Shown: piece by piece, positions 1 through 11,269 of the stretch | How the letters are laid out: each line of letters starts with the position of its first letter | Numbering within the stretch: the stretch's first letter is position 1 | NCBI RefSeq assembly: GCF_016808335.1 | Contig: NC_053146.1 | Coordinates: 38,002,470 to 38,066,469 of the forward strand | Source of the DNA: Panicum virgatum | Taxonomy: Eukaryota > Streptophyta > Magnoliopsida > Poales > Poaceae | DNA length: 64,000 nt | Direction: 5' to 3' | Notes under the pieces: generated by a model | Seen by the model: the letters and a program-made list of their open reading frames with translations, nothing else | Database searches by the model: none | What the model was told of the DNA's origin: nothing | Program-made: the position numbers and the translations under genes

Positions 1-2
1 AG

Positions 3-2116
3 AAGGCTCGTGGAATCCTCTACCATGATTTCCCCCAATATTTTACTTGGCAATCTAATGGAAAATTCTGGCAATGGAGAAAACATGGAAGTCGTAGCCA
101 AATTGATAAAATTGTCTTGGCTCATCCGACTGAAGGTGAACGCTACTATCTCCGTGTTCTCTTAAACCACGTCACTGGTGCTACCTCATATCAGCATCTG
201 AGGACGGTGGACGGTGAGTTGCAGCCAACATTCCGGGAAGCCGCAGAAAAAAGGGGCCTGATCGAAGAAGACAACACTTGATGATTGCCTCACGGAAGCC
301 GCACTGTACCAGATGCCGTCCTCACTACGAAGGCTATTTGCAACAATTTTGGTGTTTTGTGAGCCAAGTGACGTGTTTGGGCTGTGGCAGAAACATCTAG
401 AAGCAATGTCAGAGGACTACAAGCGCAATTGTCCTTTCGCAATGGCCATGGAACAGATGGTGCTGATTGACCTTAGAAATATGTTGCAATCGATGGGGAA
501 GCATATAAACTCATTCCCACTACCAAATATCGACGACACCTATGACACAGCAAGCGGTGTGCCATGTGAGATATTTGAGGAGTCAATCATAGTACCCAGT
601 GCGGATGATATGGCGCTGCCCAAGTCCTTAAACGATGAGCAGAGGGCTGTATATGATGAGATCATGTCCACAATTGACACGGACGAAGGCGGCTTGTTCT
701 TTGTGGACGGACCTGGCGGTACTGGGAAGACTTTTCTTTACTGGGCCCTGCTCGCTAAAGTACACGGCGAGAACAAGCTTGCTGTGGCGACAGCTACATC
801 TGGTGTTGCCGCCTCCATCATGCCTGGTGGAAGAACCGCCCACTCACGCTTCAAAATACCGCTTACTATTGAGGATGGTGGATGTTGTAGCTTCACGAAA
901 CAAAGTGGTACTGCCAAGCTGCTATGGAGAACATCTCTTATAATTTGGGATGAGGCTACTATGACAAAGAGGCAAGCGGTGGAGGCTTTTGACAAAAGCT
1001 TGAGGGATATAGTGGATAGGCCGGAGCTACCCTTTGATAGGAAGACTGTTGTTTTCGTTGGAGATTTCAGACAGGTACTCCCTGTTGTCTGGAAGGGGTC
1101 GAGGGCTCAAATAGTCGATGCTTTGCTGCGGAGGTCGTACCTTTGGGATTCGATGCGGCACCTAAAGCTGGTGCGCAACATGCGGGCACAGAGCAACCCA
1201 TGGTTTGCAGATTATCTCTTTCACATCGGTGGTGGAACAGAGGAGGTAAATGGTGATGGAGATGTGCGTCTCCCAGATGATATCTGTGTGCCTTATACTG
1301 GAGATGGTAAAGATCTTGATAGATTGATTGAATGCATATTTCCAAGGCTGAATGAGAACATGACAAGCAAGGACTACATCACGAAATGAGCTGGTGGATA
1401 TGATTAATATGAAGATGATCAGTAGTTTCCGTGGGGACGAGATGGTTTATCATAGCTTCGACTCTGCAATTGATGATCCCCATAACTATTACCTCTCGGA
1501 GTTTCTTAACACCTTGACCCCGAATGGTCTACCTCCACACGTGCTAAAGCTCAAGATCGGTTGTCCAATCATATTGCTTAGGAATATTGACCCTGCGAAC
1601 GGACTCTGCAACAGAACGAGGTTAGTGGTACAAGGATTCTAGAATAACACAATCAACGCAGAAATTGTGTTGGGGCAGCATGCTGGAAAGCGGGTTTTCC
1701 TCCCTCGGATACCCTTATGTCCATCTGATGATGAGATGTTCCCGTTCCAGTTTAAGAGGAAGCAATTTCCGATGAGGCTCAGCTTTGCCATGACGGTTAA
1801 CAAGGCACAAGGGCAAACTATTCCCAACGTGGGTGTGTACTTGCCCGAACACGTGTTCTCACATGGTCAGTTGTATGTTGCGCTATCTAGAGCAACCGCC
1901 AGATCAAACATCAAGATCCTCGCACTCCCACCAAATGTTGAGGAAGGCGGTGAGGAAGATGAAAAGAAGGATAAGAAGCAATCCAAGAAGAAGGATAAGA
2001 AAAAATCCAGTGCGAAGGAGAAGAAAAAAACACCTAATAATGAAAAAAAGAACATACCGACAAGAAACGGTACATACACAAAGAATATTGTGTACAAGGA
2101 GGTTCTAACGCTATAG
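3..2116 (+). pseudogene. Helitron helicase (PIF1-like C-terminal part), degenerate
   Basis: C-terminal part of a Helitron Rep/helicase protein, cut by the left window edge. Helitrons move by rolling-circle replication using a Rep nuclease joined to a PIF1-type SF1B helicase; only the helicase side is seen. Walker A reads GPGGTGKT (near 706-729), Walker B reads IIWDEA (near 940-957), and the late motif YVALSRATARSNIKIL lies near 1876-1923. The reading frame is broken by a one-base shift near 279, by a small deletion plus frameshift near 1385 (about eight codons are missing compared with the second copy at 18.4 kb) and by an in-frame TAG at 1640-1642. A Lys-rich tail precedes the stop near 2116. 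Non-functional as read; family call firm. Confidence 0.93.
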
Positions 2117-2773
2117 ATGAGGTAATATATTCATATATACAACATAATATTTATTAATTATTCTACTGTATGAAAATCTTATCATGTTGCTTCCTATAAT
2201 TAGCAGATGTATACAAGTCCTTTTCCGTCGTACCACGAAGGTGTTCTATGCCATATAAAAGCTTATCAAAGGAATCACATGCGCCGGTGTGCTTAGTGCG
2301 GGACGGCGGGCGATGATTGCACAAGCAATGCGCCTGTCGCAAATCCAGACAGCTTATTTACAAGCAATAAGATTTAGCTATTCTATTATCTTTTCATACG
2401 AACCTTTTTTGTATTATCAAAATATATGGTACTCTACTCCCAATTTGATTGATACTTAAGTGTCTAAGAGAGTCTTTGATACAATGATCACTTTCTTGTG
2501 ATTTTTCAGATTATTGTAATATATAGTTGCAGGTTTGTAGGATTGCACGATAGTCGGGCGCTTGATTTTTGCCGCTCCCGTAGCAACGCACGGGCATTCA
2601 ACTATGAATACCTTTTGGAGTGACAATGGTGATCCAATTTCTTTGATTTATTTCACGATACCTTTTGGAGTGACAACGTTATATATGATTAATGTTGTTA
2701 TTTGTTGACAGATTTATATCGTTAAGCGCTTGATTTTTTCCGCTCTCGTAGCAACGCACGGGCATTCAACTAG
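2117..2773 (+). mobile_element. Helitron 3' region with two terminus-like hairpins
   Basis: Non-coding 3' part of the Helitron. The true end is CTAG at 2770-2773 followed by T. It is preceded by GCAACGCACGGGC, which forms part of a short GC hairpin, as expected for a Helitron 3' end. A nearly identical terminus, with the better stem CCCGT/ACGGG, sits about 168 bp upstream (2577-2605) and ends in CTAT instead of CTAG. Both copies are flanked by GATACCTTTTGGAGTGACAA-like sequence, so the end has been partly duplicated. The 5' TC end lies outside the window. Confidence 0.85.
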
Positions 2774-3362
2774 TCCAAAAGAAAAGAAAAAGAGACATGG
2801 TACATACAAAGGAGTTCATACACCATCCACCAAAAAATATATATCCACACACTTGCACATCTTGATCAAGGTTTATGACTTGTTTCTCCTTTGGATCCGG
2901 TTTTTGACTTAGCAAAATATGAGAAGCAGGTATGCCTTCAGATCCTCCATACCTATAGCTCCACAAAAATAGCTATTAGAGATAGGGTGAGGAAGGAAAG
3001 GCACAATAAAAAGCCTTGGTAAGGAATTATACACATTGAGCAATCTGAGAGATCATCCGAGGAACTTTATAAATTTCTTTTGAAAAACTTTACAAAACCT
3101 CCGGATTGACGGTTGAGCTAAGAGAAAGAAATACGAGCACTCTATGATATCGTTCTGACTCTCAACCGCCAAAGATGAGGTGAAGCTATAAGCCCCATAG
3201 AAGTAAGGTAAGAGGTAAGAACAAAGGCCAACTTATTCAAAATGAAGGTAAGAAACACTCGGTTGTGCCTAAGTATGAGTTGAAAATTCAACATTGTAGC
3301 AACTCCTGATCAACAACAAAACACCAAGTTTTGCTCGGGACGAGCAAAAGGCTAGCTTGGGG
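2774..3362 (+). mobile_element. Internal 3' tail of a Ty3-type LTR retroelement
   Basis: No open reading frame of note. The stretch ends in GACGAGCAAAAGGCTAGCTT followed by GGGG just before the LTR. That is the layout of a polypurine-tract region next to a 3' LTR in grass Ty3-type elements. The Helitron end abuts its left side, so the Helitron probably inserted into this retroelement. Confidence 0.5.
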
Positions 3363-4931
3363 TGTTGTTGATGGTCGTTAAGTGCAAAATATGACCGTCA
3401 ACTAAAGAAAGGAAACCATACCTCTTACTTGCATATTTGTATCACTAACCTAGCTCCATAAGTTGTTTTGGAAGATTTATGATTTCAGGAGCACAAGTCC
3501 GGAATAAGAAGAAAACACGAAGAATATGCAGACAAAACCACAGAAGATCGCATCCTGCGTAACATGTCCAAAAGAGGCCCACAAGTCAGAGCAAACTGAC
3601 CAAACAAACCCTGGCACCGACGTATTAGAGATCAGGGCCCACCAGGCAGTGTACCAAAGAAGGTCGGTGACCAGAGGTGGCGAAGTGGGGCTGGCCAACC
3701 CCATGGGTCGGCCGAACCTGGCCCACTTCCTGTCCAGGTGCATTTTGGCGGGAAGCTTGCTCTGATCCTCCTGAAGGCGGTTACAAGTGTTTCCATGTAT
3801 AACTCTGGCGGGAACCGACCTCAAGAGCTATAAAAGGGGCCTCCCACCACTCACACCACACACACCACTTGGAAGCCTATCTCTCACTCTCATTTGTGAC
3901 TTGTACTTCTTAGGGTAGTGGAGATAGGCTAGTACTTCATCTTCTTTAGCGAATCCAATCGTCTTGGGGTCGGCGAGCAATCCTCGGCATCTGGTATGGT
4001 TTTGTATTCCGACTATCATTATGATATTCATACAGAGTTCGTTCATGGTTATCTTGCTATGCTATGTTCTTAGCTTGCTTTGCCATGATCTATTCTTCAT
4101 CAAGTTATACTAGTTGCTTGCTTAGACCAAATGATCTAGGTAAAGATATCACTTCATTGTGCTTTCGGGCTTGCCTTAGCATCTTACCTGTCCATCCGAA
4201 GGGTGGGGTACCCGGGGATGCTAAGGTAATGACCTCATATGCGGGCATGGTGTCCGGATATGCGGGTTCCCTCGGATATGACGGTGCTCCACGGTTTGAC
4301 TGGGGTAGACCGCAGATGGTGACAGCCCTGTCGGTCCGCCGGGAAGCTGCTTCTCAGTTAGCGTACTCCCCGACGTTTGGGTATCGTGTAGGAGTTCATG
4401 CAAAGATGAAATGGGACTGGATGTTCTCCAGTGTGGGTCATTCTCCCCGATGTCCCTAATTTTTCGGCACCTGCAGTTCTAAGCATGTGGCTAACATAAC
4501 TTCTCTACAAACATGAATAGTATACTAGGATCTGTTACCTATGCTCCCACTAACCTTAGGTGTATTTGTTTATTCTTTATTCATGAGCGTTGGCTGTTCT
4601 ATGTGTGTCACATTACCCATGCTTATCTTTATTATCACTTACCCATGTATAATCAGCAGTCTGCACCTTATCTCATAATGTTATGGTTATATAACTAGTA
4701 AACATCTTTACACAACCTCGCTATCCCTTGGGAAAATATAAATAACGATACCCTGAATACTTCCGGGTGAAATGCTACAACGGTATATCCGTGCGCTTGC
4801 GGATCCTTCTGTAATCGTTAAGACATACCCACCGGCTCATAGTTGTGGAGCTATGGAATGTCCACCGGCATTTCTTGGCGGCGTTGCTGGGAATTAACCC
4901 CTCCTAGTAGCGACGTTAAGAAATGCCAACA
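3363..4931 (+). repeat. LTR of a Ty3-type retrotransposon (3' LTR)
   Basis: About 1.57 kb starting TGTTG and ending CCAACA, a matching inverted terminal pair. The start could be 3363 or 3366 because TGTTG is repeated. A TATA box (TATAAAA, 3829-3835) is followed by a leader-like region. No protein coding is supported. The matching 5' LTR is not in the window, and a 5-bp target duplication cannot be tested because the other flank is missing. Confidence 0.6.
3829..3835 (+). promoter_or_regulatory. TATA box of the LTR
   Basis: TATAAAA within CTATAAAAGGGG in the middle of the LTR. It is placed as expected for the U3 promoter of an LTR element. Confidence 0.5.
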
Positions 4932-5531
4932 CCTGCGGCTGGTCGAACCGCCGCACCACGGACCACACCACCACGGCCGGCGCCGCCACGTGCTGGACCA
5001 CCGCGGAGCAGCACCGCCCGGGCCCCGGCGCCGCGTGCTCGTGGTGGCGCGCCGCCTCAGCGGGAACCTCGCCGTCGTGCGCCCCGCACCGCATCCCCGT
5101 GGTCGTCGCGACCGCCGGTGCGGCCACTACCACCACGCACCCGACGCTGGCCAGGACCCGGCCGTGGTGTTGGTGCGGCATGCTGCCGGGGCTGGACGCC
5201 TGGATGCACGGCATCTTGTGGCGGCGCGTGTTTCGCCTAGCCGGCCGGGCAACTTGCTGGAGAATCAAATTTTGGGCCTGACAGTGGGTCCTGTCGTTTG
5301 CAGACCGAGATTTGAGAGGCCTGCTAGAGTTTGGCTCTGATTTTGGACCTCAAATTTTGCAGGCCGGCTTCCAATTGGAGAAATAGGGATCTGATTTTGG
5401 ACCTCTAGCTGGAGATGCTCTAAAATGAGAGGGAGCCGTTCACTCTCCCCTCGCTCACCTCCCTCGCCACGATGCCCACTCTCCTTCCCCCACATTCCTA
5501 ACTTCGCGGTAGAGCCACGGTCAGGATCGCA
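4932..5531. other. GC-rich unassigned sequence
   Basis: From 4932 to about 5260 the sequence is very GC-rich and open in several frames, as random GC-rich DNA would be. No family is recognised. From about 5270 to 5425 there is a low-complexity stretch with repeated TTTGGACCTC motifs that looks like transposon debris. No gene is supported. Confidence 0.3.
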
Positions 5532-6030
5532 ATGGAGGTGCCATTTCCACTGCTGGAGCTCCCGGAAGAGACGACAGTCGAGATCGGTACGCGTAGCGTC
5601 GAGTTGCCGAGGAGCCGGCGGCCACTTTCGACGCCTTGAGGGCGACCTGCCAGTATATGCGCGACTGTGTGTGCCTGTCACGCCTCATCGGTTGCCACCT
5701 TCCCCTCGAGCGGATGTACTACAGCCTCCACAACGGGGCGTTGTGGGCCATGCTCGTCAACAACACGCTTGAGGCCGGCAATCCGGATGTGCGCTTCATC
5801 GTCGTGATGAGGATGGTATTCGTGGAGCACATCGACTCGCTGCACCCTCCTCTTGGCGAGCTCGAGTGCCTCGCCGCGGAGAGGCATGCGTCGTCAGCCT
5901 TCGTGCTGGCCATGCTCCTCTACCGCACCAACGACGGACGCGATACGAACCTCTGCGCCAGGAGACTTCTCCGTCAGGTGGAGGGCGACAGCCCGGGGGA
6001 CGATCTCATCGTCTTCTGGATAAAATAGAA
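5532..6030 (+). pseudogene. F-box-like (At2g35280-type) protein relic
   Basis: The ATG at 5532 opens an F-box-like start (MEVPFPLLELPEETTVEI) that hits a TGA after about 35 codons. In the next frame (from about 5636) the protein continues with LRATCQYMRDCVCLSRLIG, then a region rich in EAGNPDVRFIVVMRM- and ERHASSAFVLAMLLYRTN-like motifs, ending at 6028-6030. This layout (short F-box, RATC, paired Sel1-like motifs) matches the grass At2g35280-like F-box family by recall. Such proteins select substrates for SCF ubiquitin ligases. One frameshift and a short C-terminus make it a relic. Confidence 0.6.
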
Positions 6031-6877
6031 GTTGAACCGCGCACTCCACCACTTCCGCGTCGTTCTGTGGCGGGATGCCTGGTCGGGATACCACATTTCG
6101 CTCCCCCTACCGATGCCTCCGACTCCGTCCCATCCCTTCCTTCAGTGCAGCGGTAGGGGCGACTTCAACGGCGAGGGCACGCGGGCTGGTGTGGTATGGG
6201 CGTGAAGCTTGAACTCTGGATGGAGTGGGAGATCTTCTGCGGCGAGGAGAGCACAAAGCAGGATCTGGGCATTGTGCGTCCATCTCTTTCGTATCTTAGG
6301 ACAGCAGTTGTTCTAGAGTAGTTTGTTTCACTCAACGCCCCCCTCTTTTGTGTTCGATCGGGACGCTTTTTGTGTAAACAACATGGTCTTGTGAACCCTT
6401 ATGCCCTAGTTTAATGGAATGCATCTCTATACATTACGTCAGTCACTTCGTTCGTGATTCGAGCGGCCGTTCACTAGACCGTTTTGCGATTCCGACCCCC
6501 GACTTTCTCCTCGGTGGAGAAGCTTCGTCTGAGGCGATGTTTCGTCTTGACTTTGTTTTCCCTTCATGCGTTCTTTCGCTCGATTGGAGGGGTTGAGCAG
6601 TACCTCACTTTTCCTTGGGGATCGAAGGTCGGCGCTCGTTGAGCCGATAACGGGCAAGTTCGAGTGAAGCTCTCGAATGCCTTTTGTTGGGTTCGATGTG
6701 GGACGACTGGCGACCAACTTCATGGCATCCTGATGGCCGACCTACTAGTTCCCGTAGCTGTTCGGCCGACTTTGAGGGCTCGATGCCTCCCTATGGTGGG
6801 ATAACCTAGGGTTGGGTGTCGTCAAGACTTGAATTTGAATCCGAGCGCCCGTGACGTTATGACGTCCAGGTTCTAGC
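6031..6877. other. Unassigned intergenic sequence
   Basis: No credible open frame and no terminal repeats found. The part from about 6450 to 6870 has the mixed, GATCG/TTCGA-rich look of LTR retroelement sequence, but no boundary could be read. Confidence 0.3.
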
Positions 6878-7127
6878 CACTGCAATACAGGAAATGCGCT
6901 GTATGTCGTGTGTCTAAACATTTGCCGTGTGCCAAACGTCGGGCACACGGCAAAAAGCCGGTTTGCCGTGTGCCGGGCAACGCGGCTCATGGTAAAAATC
7001 TGACTCACGGGTCCTTTGCCAATACTTGGTTGCCATGTGTTACACACGGAAAAAACTTTGTCGTGTGCAAACCAGCCTTTTTGCCGTGTGCCTTTGGCAC
7101 ACGGCAAATGCCCTGCATCCCGTAGTG
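6878..7127. mobile_element. Small non-autonomous CACTA element
   Basis: A 250-bp element beginning CACTGCAATACAGGAAATGC and ending GCATCCCGTAGTG. Inside are several direct and inverted copies of TTTGCCGTGTGCC / GGCACACGGCAAA, the subterminal-repeat design of CACTA (En/Spm) transposons in grasses. No coding capacity, so it relies on a transposase elsewhere. A 3-bp target duplication is not evident (AGC on the left, CTG on the right). Confidence 0.75.
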
Positions 7128-7408
7128 CTGGGGCCCACCCTTCATCACCCCTTGGTCGGCCGGAGCGGCTGTCGAATCCTTCATCAGGCCAGCCTTCACA
7201 CTCTCGGACCTAGGTGGGCCGAAGGGCATTTTCAGCCCCATATCCCTACTGACAGTGTCAGGACAGCCTTCGCACTCTCGGACCTAGGCAGGCTTATCTC
7301 TAAGCCATGCTGACAGTGTCAGGACAGTCGGGTCGTGTGATTTTTACCATTTTCGAGGGTCGGGTGTGAAGATTTCTGTGACTCATGTTGCTACCTACAA
7401 AAGGCGCA
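7128..7408. other. Unassigned sequence with a short direct repeat
   Basis: Contains a repeated phrase (ACTCTCGGACCTAGG near 7200 and 7276; TGACAGTGTCAGGACAG near 7251 and 7311). It looks like retroelement LTR or leader sequence. No gene. Confidence 0.3.
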
Positions 7409-7417
7409 AAAAATCAT

Positions 7418-8747
7418 GAGTAAATTCTCTGTATGCCATTCAAAAATGTAACCCATCCCTTCTATGCCATTGAAAATTACCTCATCCCTTCTATGCCATC
7501 ATTTATAATTTTCCATCCCTTCCATGCCATTGCCGTTAATTTCTCTAACAGATTCGTTAAAAGGTACAGGGGAAAAGACAATAATACCCCTCCGTTTCCT
7601 CACCGCAATTTTTTTCCCCGAGTGCCCCGCCCCTCGACGCAGTTCACCCGGCCGCCATCCAGCCACGCCTCGACGCGCTCCACCCGCCGCCTTCCGCCGC
7701 GCACGCACGCGGGCCGCCTTCCGCTCGCCGCTCGTGCACGCCCACGGCTGCGCCCGCGCGTGCTCGCCGCCTCGATTCACTGCGCATGAGGCCGCCGCCG
7801 GCCGCAGGGGAGGTAGCGGCCATCGAGCTCCGCCGCCGCGCGGATCTGTGGCCATGGCGAGGCGCGCGCAGGCTCAAGGAGCTCGGCGGAGCTCGCCGCC
7901 GCCGGGGTTCCCCGCGGCGAGGGAGGAGGACAAGGAGGGGCGGCGCCGCGCGAGGAGGCAGCGGAGCTCGCTCAGCGGGGAGGGAGGAGGGACGCGCTGA
8001 CCCGGCCCGCAGCTCCCCGGCCCGCGCGGCGGCGCGAGCTCGCCCAACGGCGAGGGAGGAGGGGCGCGCTCGCCCAGCCCGCAGCTCGCCCGCCCGCGCG
8101 GCGGCGTGGAGCTCGCCCAGCGGCGAGGGAGGAGGGCCGCACTCGCCCGCCCGGCGGCAAGGGAGGAGGGGCGCGCCGCCGGGAGGGAGTCGCCGGCGAG
8201 GGTAGGTGAGGGAGGGAGGGACCCCGCGCGGAGGGCACGGCCCGCGGCGGAGGACGCGGCGTGGCCCGCGGCAGAGGACGCAGCGCGTGACGGCGCCGGA
8301 GCAGGGATGCGGCAGAGGGTGCGGCCGGTGGCGGAGGACGCGACGCGCGTGGTGGCCCGCTTGACGGCGGCTGCAGCAGGGGCCCGACGGAGGGCGCGAC
8401 GCGTGCGGCGGCTCGCGCGACGGCGGCCGCGGCGGAGGGGCAGCACGGGCCTCCGCCGCGCACGCCGGGCCCTCCGTCGCCATCGTGGATCCGATGGGTT
8501 CAAGGTTGAAGATGAATCTGACGTGTGGGTCCCACACGTCAGTGGTAGTAGAGAGAGGGCAAGGAATAGGAGCCAGGGGTATTATTGTCCTTTTGTCTTT
8601 CAGTTTAACTGCTCCGTTAGTATTTTTGACACCAATGGCATAGAGGGAATGAAAAATTAAAAACAATGGCATTGAAGAGATGAGGTAATTTTCAATAGCA
8701 TAGAAGGGATGGGTTACATTTTCCAATGACATACAAAGAATTTACTC
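7418..8747. mobile_element. Mutator-like element (Pack-MULE type), 1330 bp
   Basis: The terminal inverted repeat starts GAGTAAATTCTCTGTATGCC on the left, and GAGTAAATTCTTTGTATGTC reading inward from the right. Similarity continues for about 80 bp on both arms. The element is flanked by the perfect 9-bp target duplication AAAAATCAT (7409-7417 and 8748-8756), diagnostic of the Mutator superfamily. The interior (about 7620-8500) switches to extreme GC content, as in Pack-MULEs that captured gene DNA. It includes about three tandem copies of a roughly 70-bp unit containing GGCGAGGGAGGAGG (7935-8190). Long frames there are GC-driven and low-complexity; the donor gene was not recognised. No transposase. 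Confidence 0.9.
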
Positions 8748-8756
8748 AAAAATCAT

Positions 8757-9137
8757 ACCCCTCGCTGGGTCGGACCAAGGCCACTAGACGCGCGCCCGTC
8801 CCCTGTCAGGCTGGAAGGCCCGACCTCCGCCGAGTCGGGGCGCCCGACCTCTTGCGGAGAAAGTCTGAGGCGGCGAGATTTGACTGTCTGTTAGCTTTTC
8901 AGCAGTCGAGTCGTGCATGCCCTGGCTGCCAGCGTCACGACACACGTGCATTCAAGGCGAACCCATCGGCCGAGAGGGGACGTCCTGTCAAATGCCTAGG
9001 GGTCAGGCGAGCCTAGCCTGTGTCAGGCGGCGGGCCTTGATGCGACCGGTCAGGTGATGTGACCGGGCGCTGACCACCAGTAGTTTCCGGCACTGTCATG
9101 ATTACCAGCAAAATCACCGTGGTAGGAAAGTAGTTAC
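8757..9137. other. Unassigned, LTR-like sequence
   Basis: No gene and no terminal repeats. The style (GGTCGGACC, CGACCTC and TGTCAGG motifs) continues that of 7128-7408 on the other side of the Pack-MULE. The Pack-MULE therefore probably landed in a retroelement LTR or leader. Confidence 0.3.
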
Positions 9138-9140
9138 CGC

Positions 9141-9476
9141 GGCCCTGTTTTGGTTTACTGCTAGTACTACTAGCACACATTTTCCGAGAAAATAATCTTC
9201 AATACATAGAGTACTGAACAAAGTTTATTTGTAAAACTTTTTCACGGATGGGTGTAACTTTTCACGACGAATCTAATGATAGTAATTAATCGATGATTGG
9301 CTACAGTGATGCTACAGTAACCATCCTCGAATCGTACGGTCAAAGGCCTCATTAGGTTCGCCTCGCGAAGTAGAACACGGCTGTGGAGTTAGTTTTGTAA
9401 ATTAACTTTATTTATTACCCTTAATTATTAGTTAAAATTTTTGTGCTACTTGTGCTAAGCTAAACCAAACAGGGCC
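9141..9476. mobile_element. MITE with GGCCCTGTTT termini
   Basis: 336 bp. The left end GGCCCTGTTTTGGTTTA and the right end TAAACCAAACAGGGCC are inverted repeats. A 3-bp duplication CGC flanks it (9138-9140, 9477-9479). The AT-rich non-coding interior contains GACGAATCTAATGATAGTAA and TGCTACAGTAACCATCC. A related copy in the opposite orientation lies near 23873-24200. The superfamily is not certain; a 3-bp duplication fits PIF/Harbinger or CACTA. Confidence 0.75.
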
Positions 9477-9544
9477 CGCATTGGCGCGGATTGTGCCGCG
9501 CTTTGATTTCCGCATTCGCCCTGCTCATCGACGCCCAACTCGCC

Positions 9545-10440
9545 ATGGCGAACTAGACCTGTAGTGACATTACCGAGGAGGACCTCAACCGCCTGGTGAG
9601 TCAGTTCTTCCTCCCGGCGAAGACAGACGCCAAGGAGTGGAGAGTTCCCAGGCTCGAATGCCCATTGGAGCTGCCCGCCAGGTACGTTGTCTCATTCACC
9701 TGGTTCCACGAGCAGGGGTTCATGGTGCCAGTGCACCCGTTCTTCAAGGGTTGCTCTCATATTACGAGATCAAGCTGTAGCACCTAAACCCCAATAGCAT
9801 CTAGCACATGGTGGTGTTCTTCGCTTTGTGCAAGGGGTACATGGGGATCTACTCCCATTTCGAGCTGTGGCGACATTTCTTTGTCGCCAACCTGGAGAGG
9901 GTCAGAGGAATTGGGGAGCTGGTGGCCATCGGGTGTTGTGGGATTCACCTTCGGTCGGGGTGCTCGGTGGGCTACATCGAGATCCCGCTTACCCGATCGA
10001 ACAAGGGGTGGCATGAGTCCTGGTTCTACCTCAAGAACAGTGAGTACGCCCGCTTCCAACTTTCACTGGGTGTGCCCTATCGAGCCCACTGAAGCAGTGG
10101 GAATAGGGCTGCCCGCAGACGTACCGGAAGAACCTTGACCCCCTCGTCGACGCCGTGAAGGAGCTCAGGGAGGTAATGTTTTTCGAGGCCGATGTGATCA
10201 GTGCCTACCACCTGAGAAGGGTGGCGCCCCTAATGGCCTATCATCTCATGATATGTGAGATGACATTGGACGCCAACCTTCAAGGGTCGGTCATTAGCAA
10301 CGTCACGCCAGGGGTGGAGGAGGTCACCCGGTGCATCAGGGTTTCGCTGGGCCTCCTAGGAACCTTTGTGTTCCCAATCGATTGGCACACGCCAATGCAC
10401 CCCGTGGTGGGGTCTGTTGCTTTGGTAAGAATCCCGTCTA
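9545..10440 (+). pseudogene. Gag-like 'putative gypsy-type transposon' protein, degenerate
   Basis: The start MAN* is stopped after three codons but continues as EEDLNRLVSQFFLPAKTDA and VPVHPFFKG. After a shift near 9745 it reads MVVFFALCKGYMGIYSHFEL, VGYIEIPLTRSNKGWHESWF and, after a further shift near 10090, EVTRCIRVSLGLLGTFVFPI. This order matches the plant domain annotated as 'putative gypsy type transposon' (Transposase_28), found in the gag-like proteins of grass retroelements; the match is by recall. A GTAAGA at 10425 could be a splice donor. Several stops and shifts make it non-functional. Confidence 0.65.
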
Positions 10441-11261
10441 TGTTTCTTTTTTTGCGTCTGCGTCCCCTTCTCTCCCTCTTCCTTTTCTTCGTTTTGACTT
10501 GCTAATGACCGGCCCTCTTCCAGGATCTGGGCAAGTGTTCTTCCCTACCACCGGCCATGAAAGACTGGGACGCGATGATGCGCAACCGACAGGCCAGAGT
10601 GCGGAGGTGAGGGGAGGTGGTAGCGACCTCCTCTGACTCAGAAGACGATGACGACACCGATGATGATGACGACGATGATGGGGGCGCCCATTGGGAGGAC
10701 ACGGCCATAGGGCCGTCGGCTCGACCAGCGTAATGCCCACAGCAACTGCACCGACAGGGGTCTGCGGGCATTTTCGGCCATGTCGGGACTAGTAGTCAAC
10801 CCTCTAGATGTCGCGGTCCAGAGGCCGCGTGACCAGCAGCAATGCAGGGTGCACCGTCCCAAGTGCCTCTAGCAGCGCGCATCGAGGCAGCGCGTGGCTC
10901 GGTGCTGAAGCTAGTGATGCCATCATCGGGGTCAGCAGTGCGTGCGCCAGGGTCGGCCGGCATGTCAGGGGGCTCCAGGGATTGCGCCCGGGCGGAGGCA
11001 AGGCTAGCGTCCGCCACACGGGGTTCGCCCGTGTGACTGTCGCATTTGGAGGGCATCTCCGGAGGCGACAACCCCCACAAGGTCATTTGTTCCCAAGTCG
11101 GGACGGCGTCAGTGCCGACACTGCCGACATCGGAGGATAGCCTCCTTGAAGGGCCACCATAGCAGGAGTAGGTGGTGAGGGAGAAGATGGTACAGCTGGG
11201 GCAACTGATTGACCTGGAACCGGCTCCTGCGTCCGCGGAGAGGGCCTACCGTGGGTGAGGT
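10441..11261 (+). other. Decayed downstream part of the gag-like gene
   Basis: A CAG acceptor-like site near 10524 is followed by coding-style but broken sequence. It includes a run of GAT/GAC codons (10640-10680) giving an acidic stretch, then Ala/Ser/Gly-rich text. After the hAT insertion the same GC-rich style resumes (12316-12470), so the hAT element split one older unit. Confidence 0.35.
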
Positions 11262-11269
11262 GTCGACAC

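Noticed and set aside
4843..5340. 165-codon frame after the LTR
   Set aside because: It starts inside the LTR, is GC-driven and matches no family I know.
6878..7127. 3-bp target duplication for the small CACTA element
   Set aside because: The flanks AGC and CTG differ, so only the terminal and subterminal repeats were used.
7644..8732. 362-codon frame on the - strand, and overlapping long frames on the + strand
   Set aside because: They include the MULE terminal repeats and extreme GC, low-complexity Ala/Arg/Pro text; stops are rare there by composition alone.
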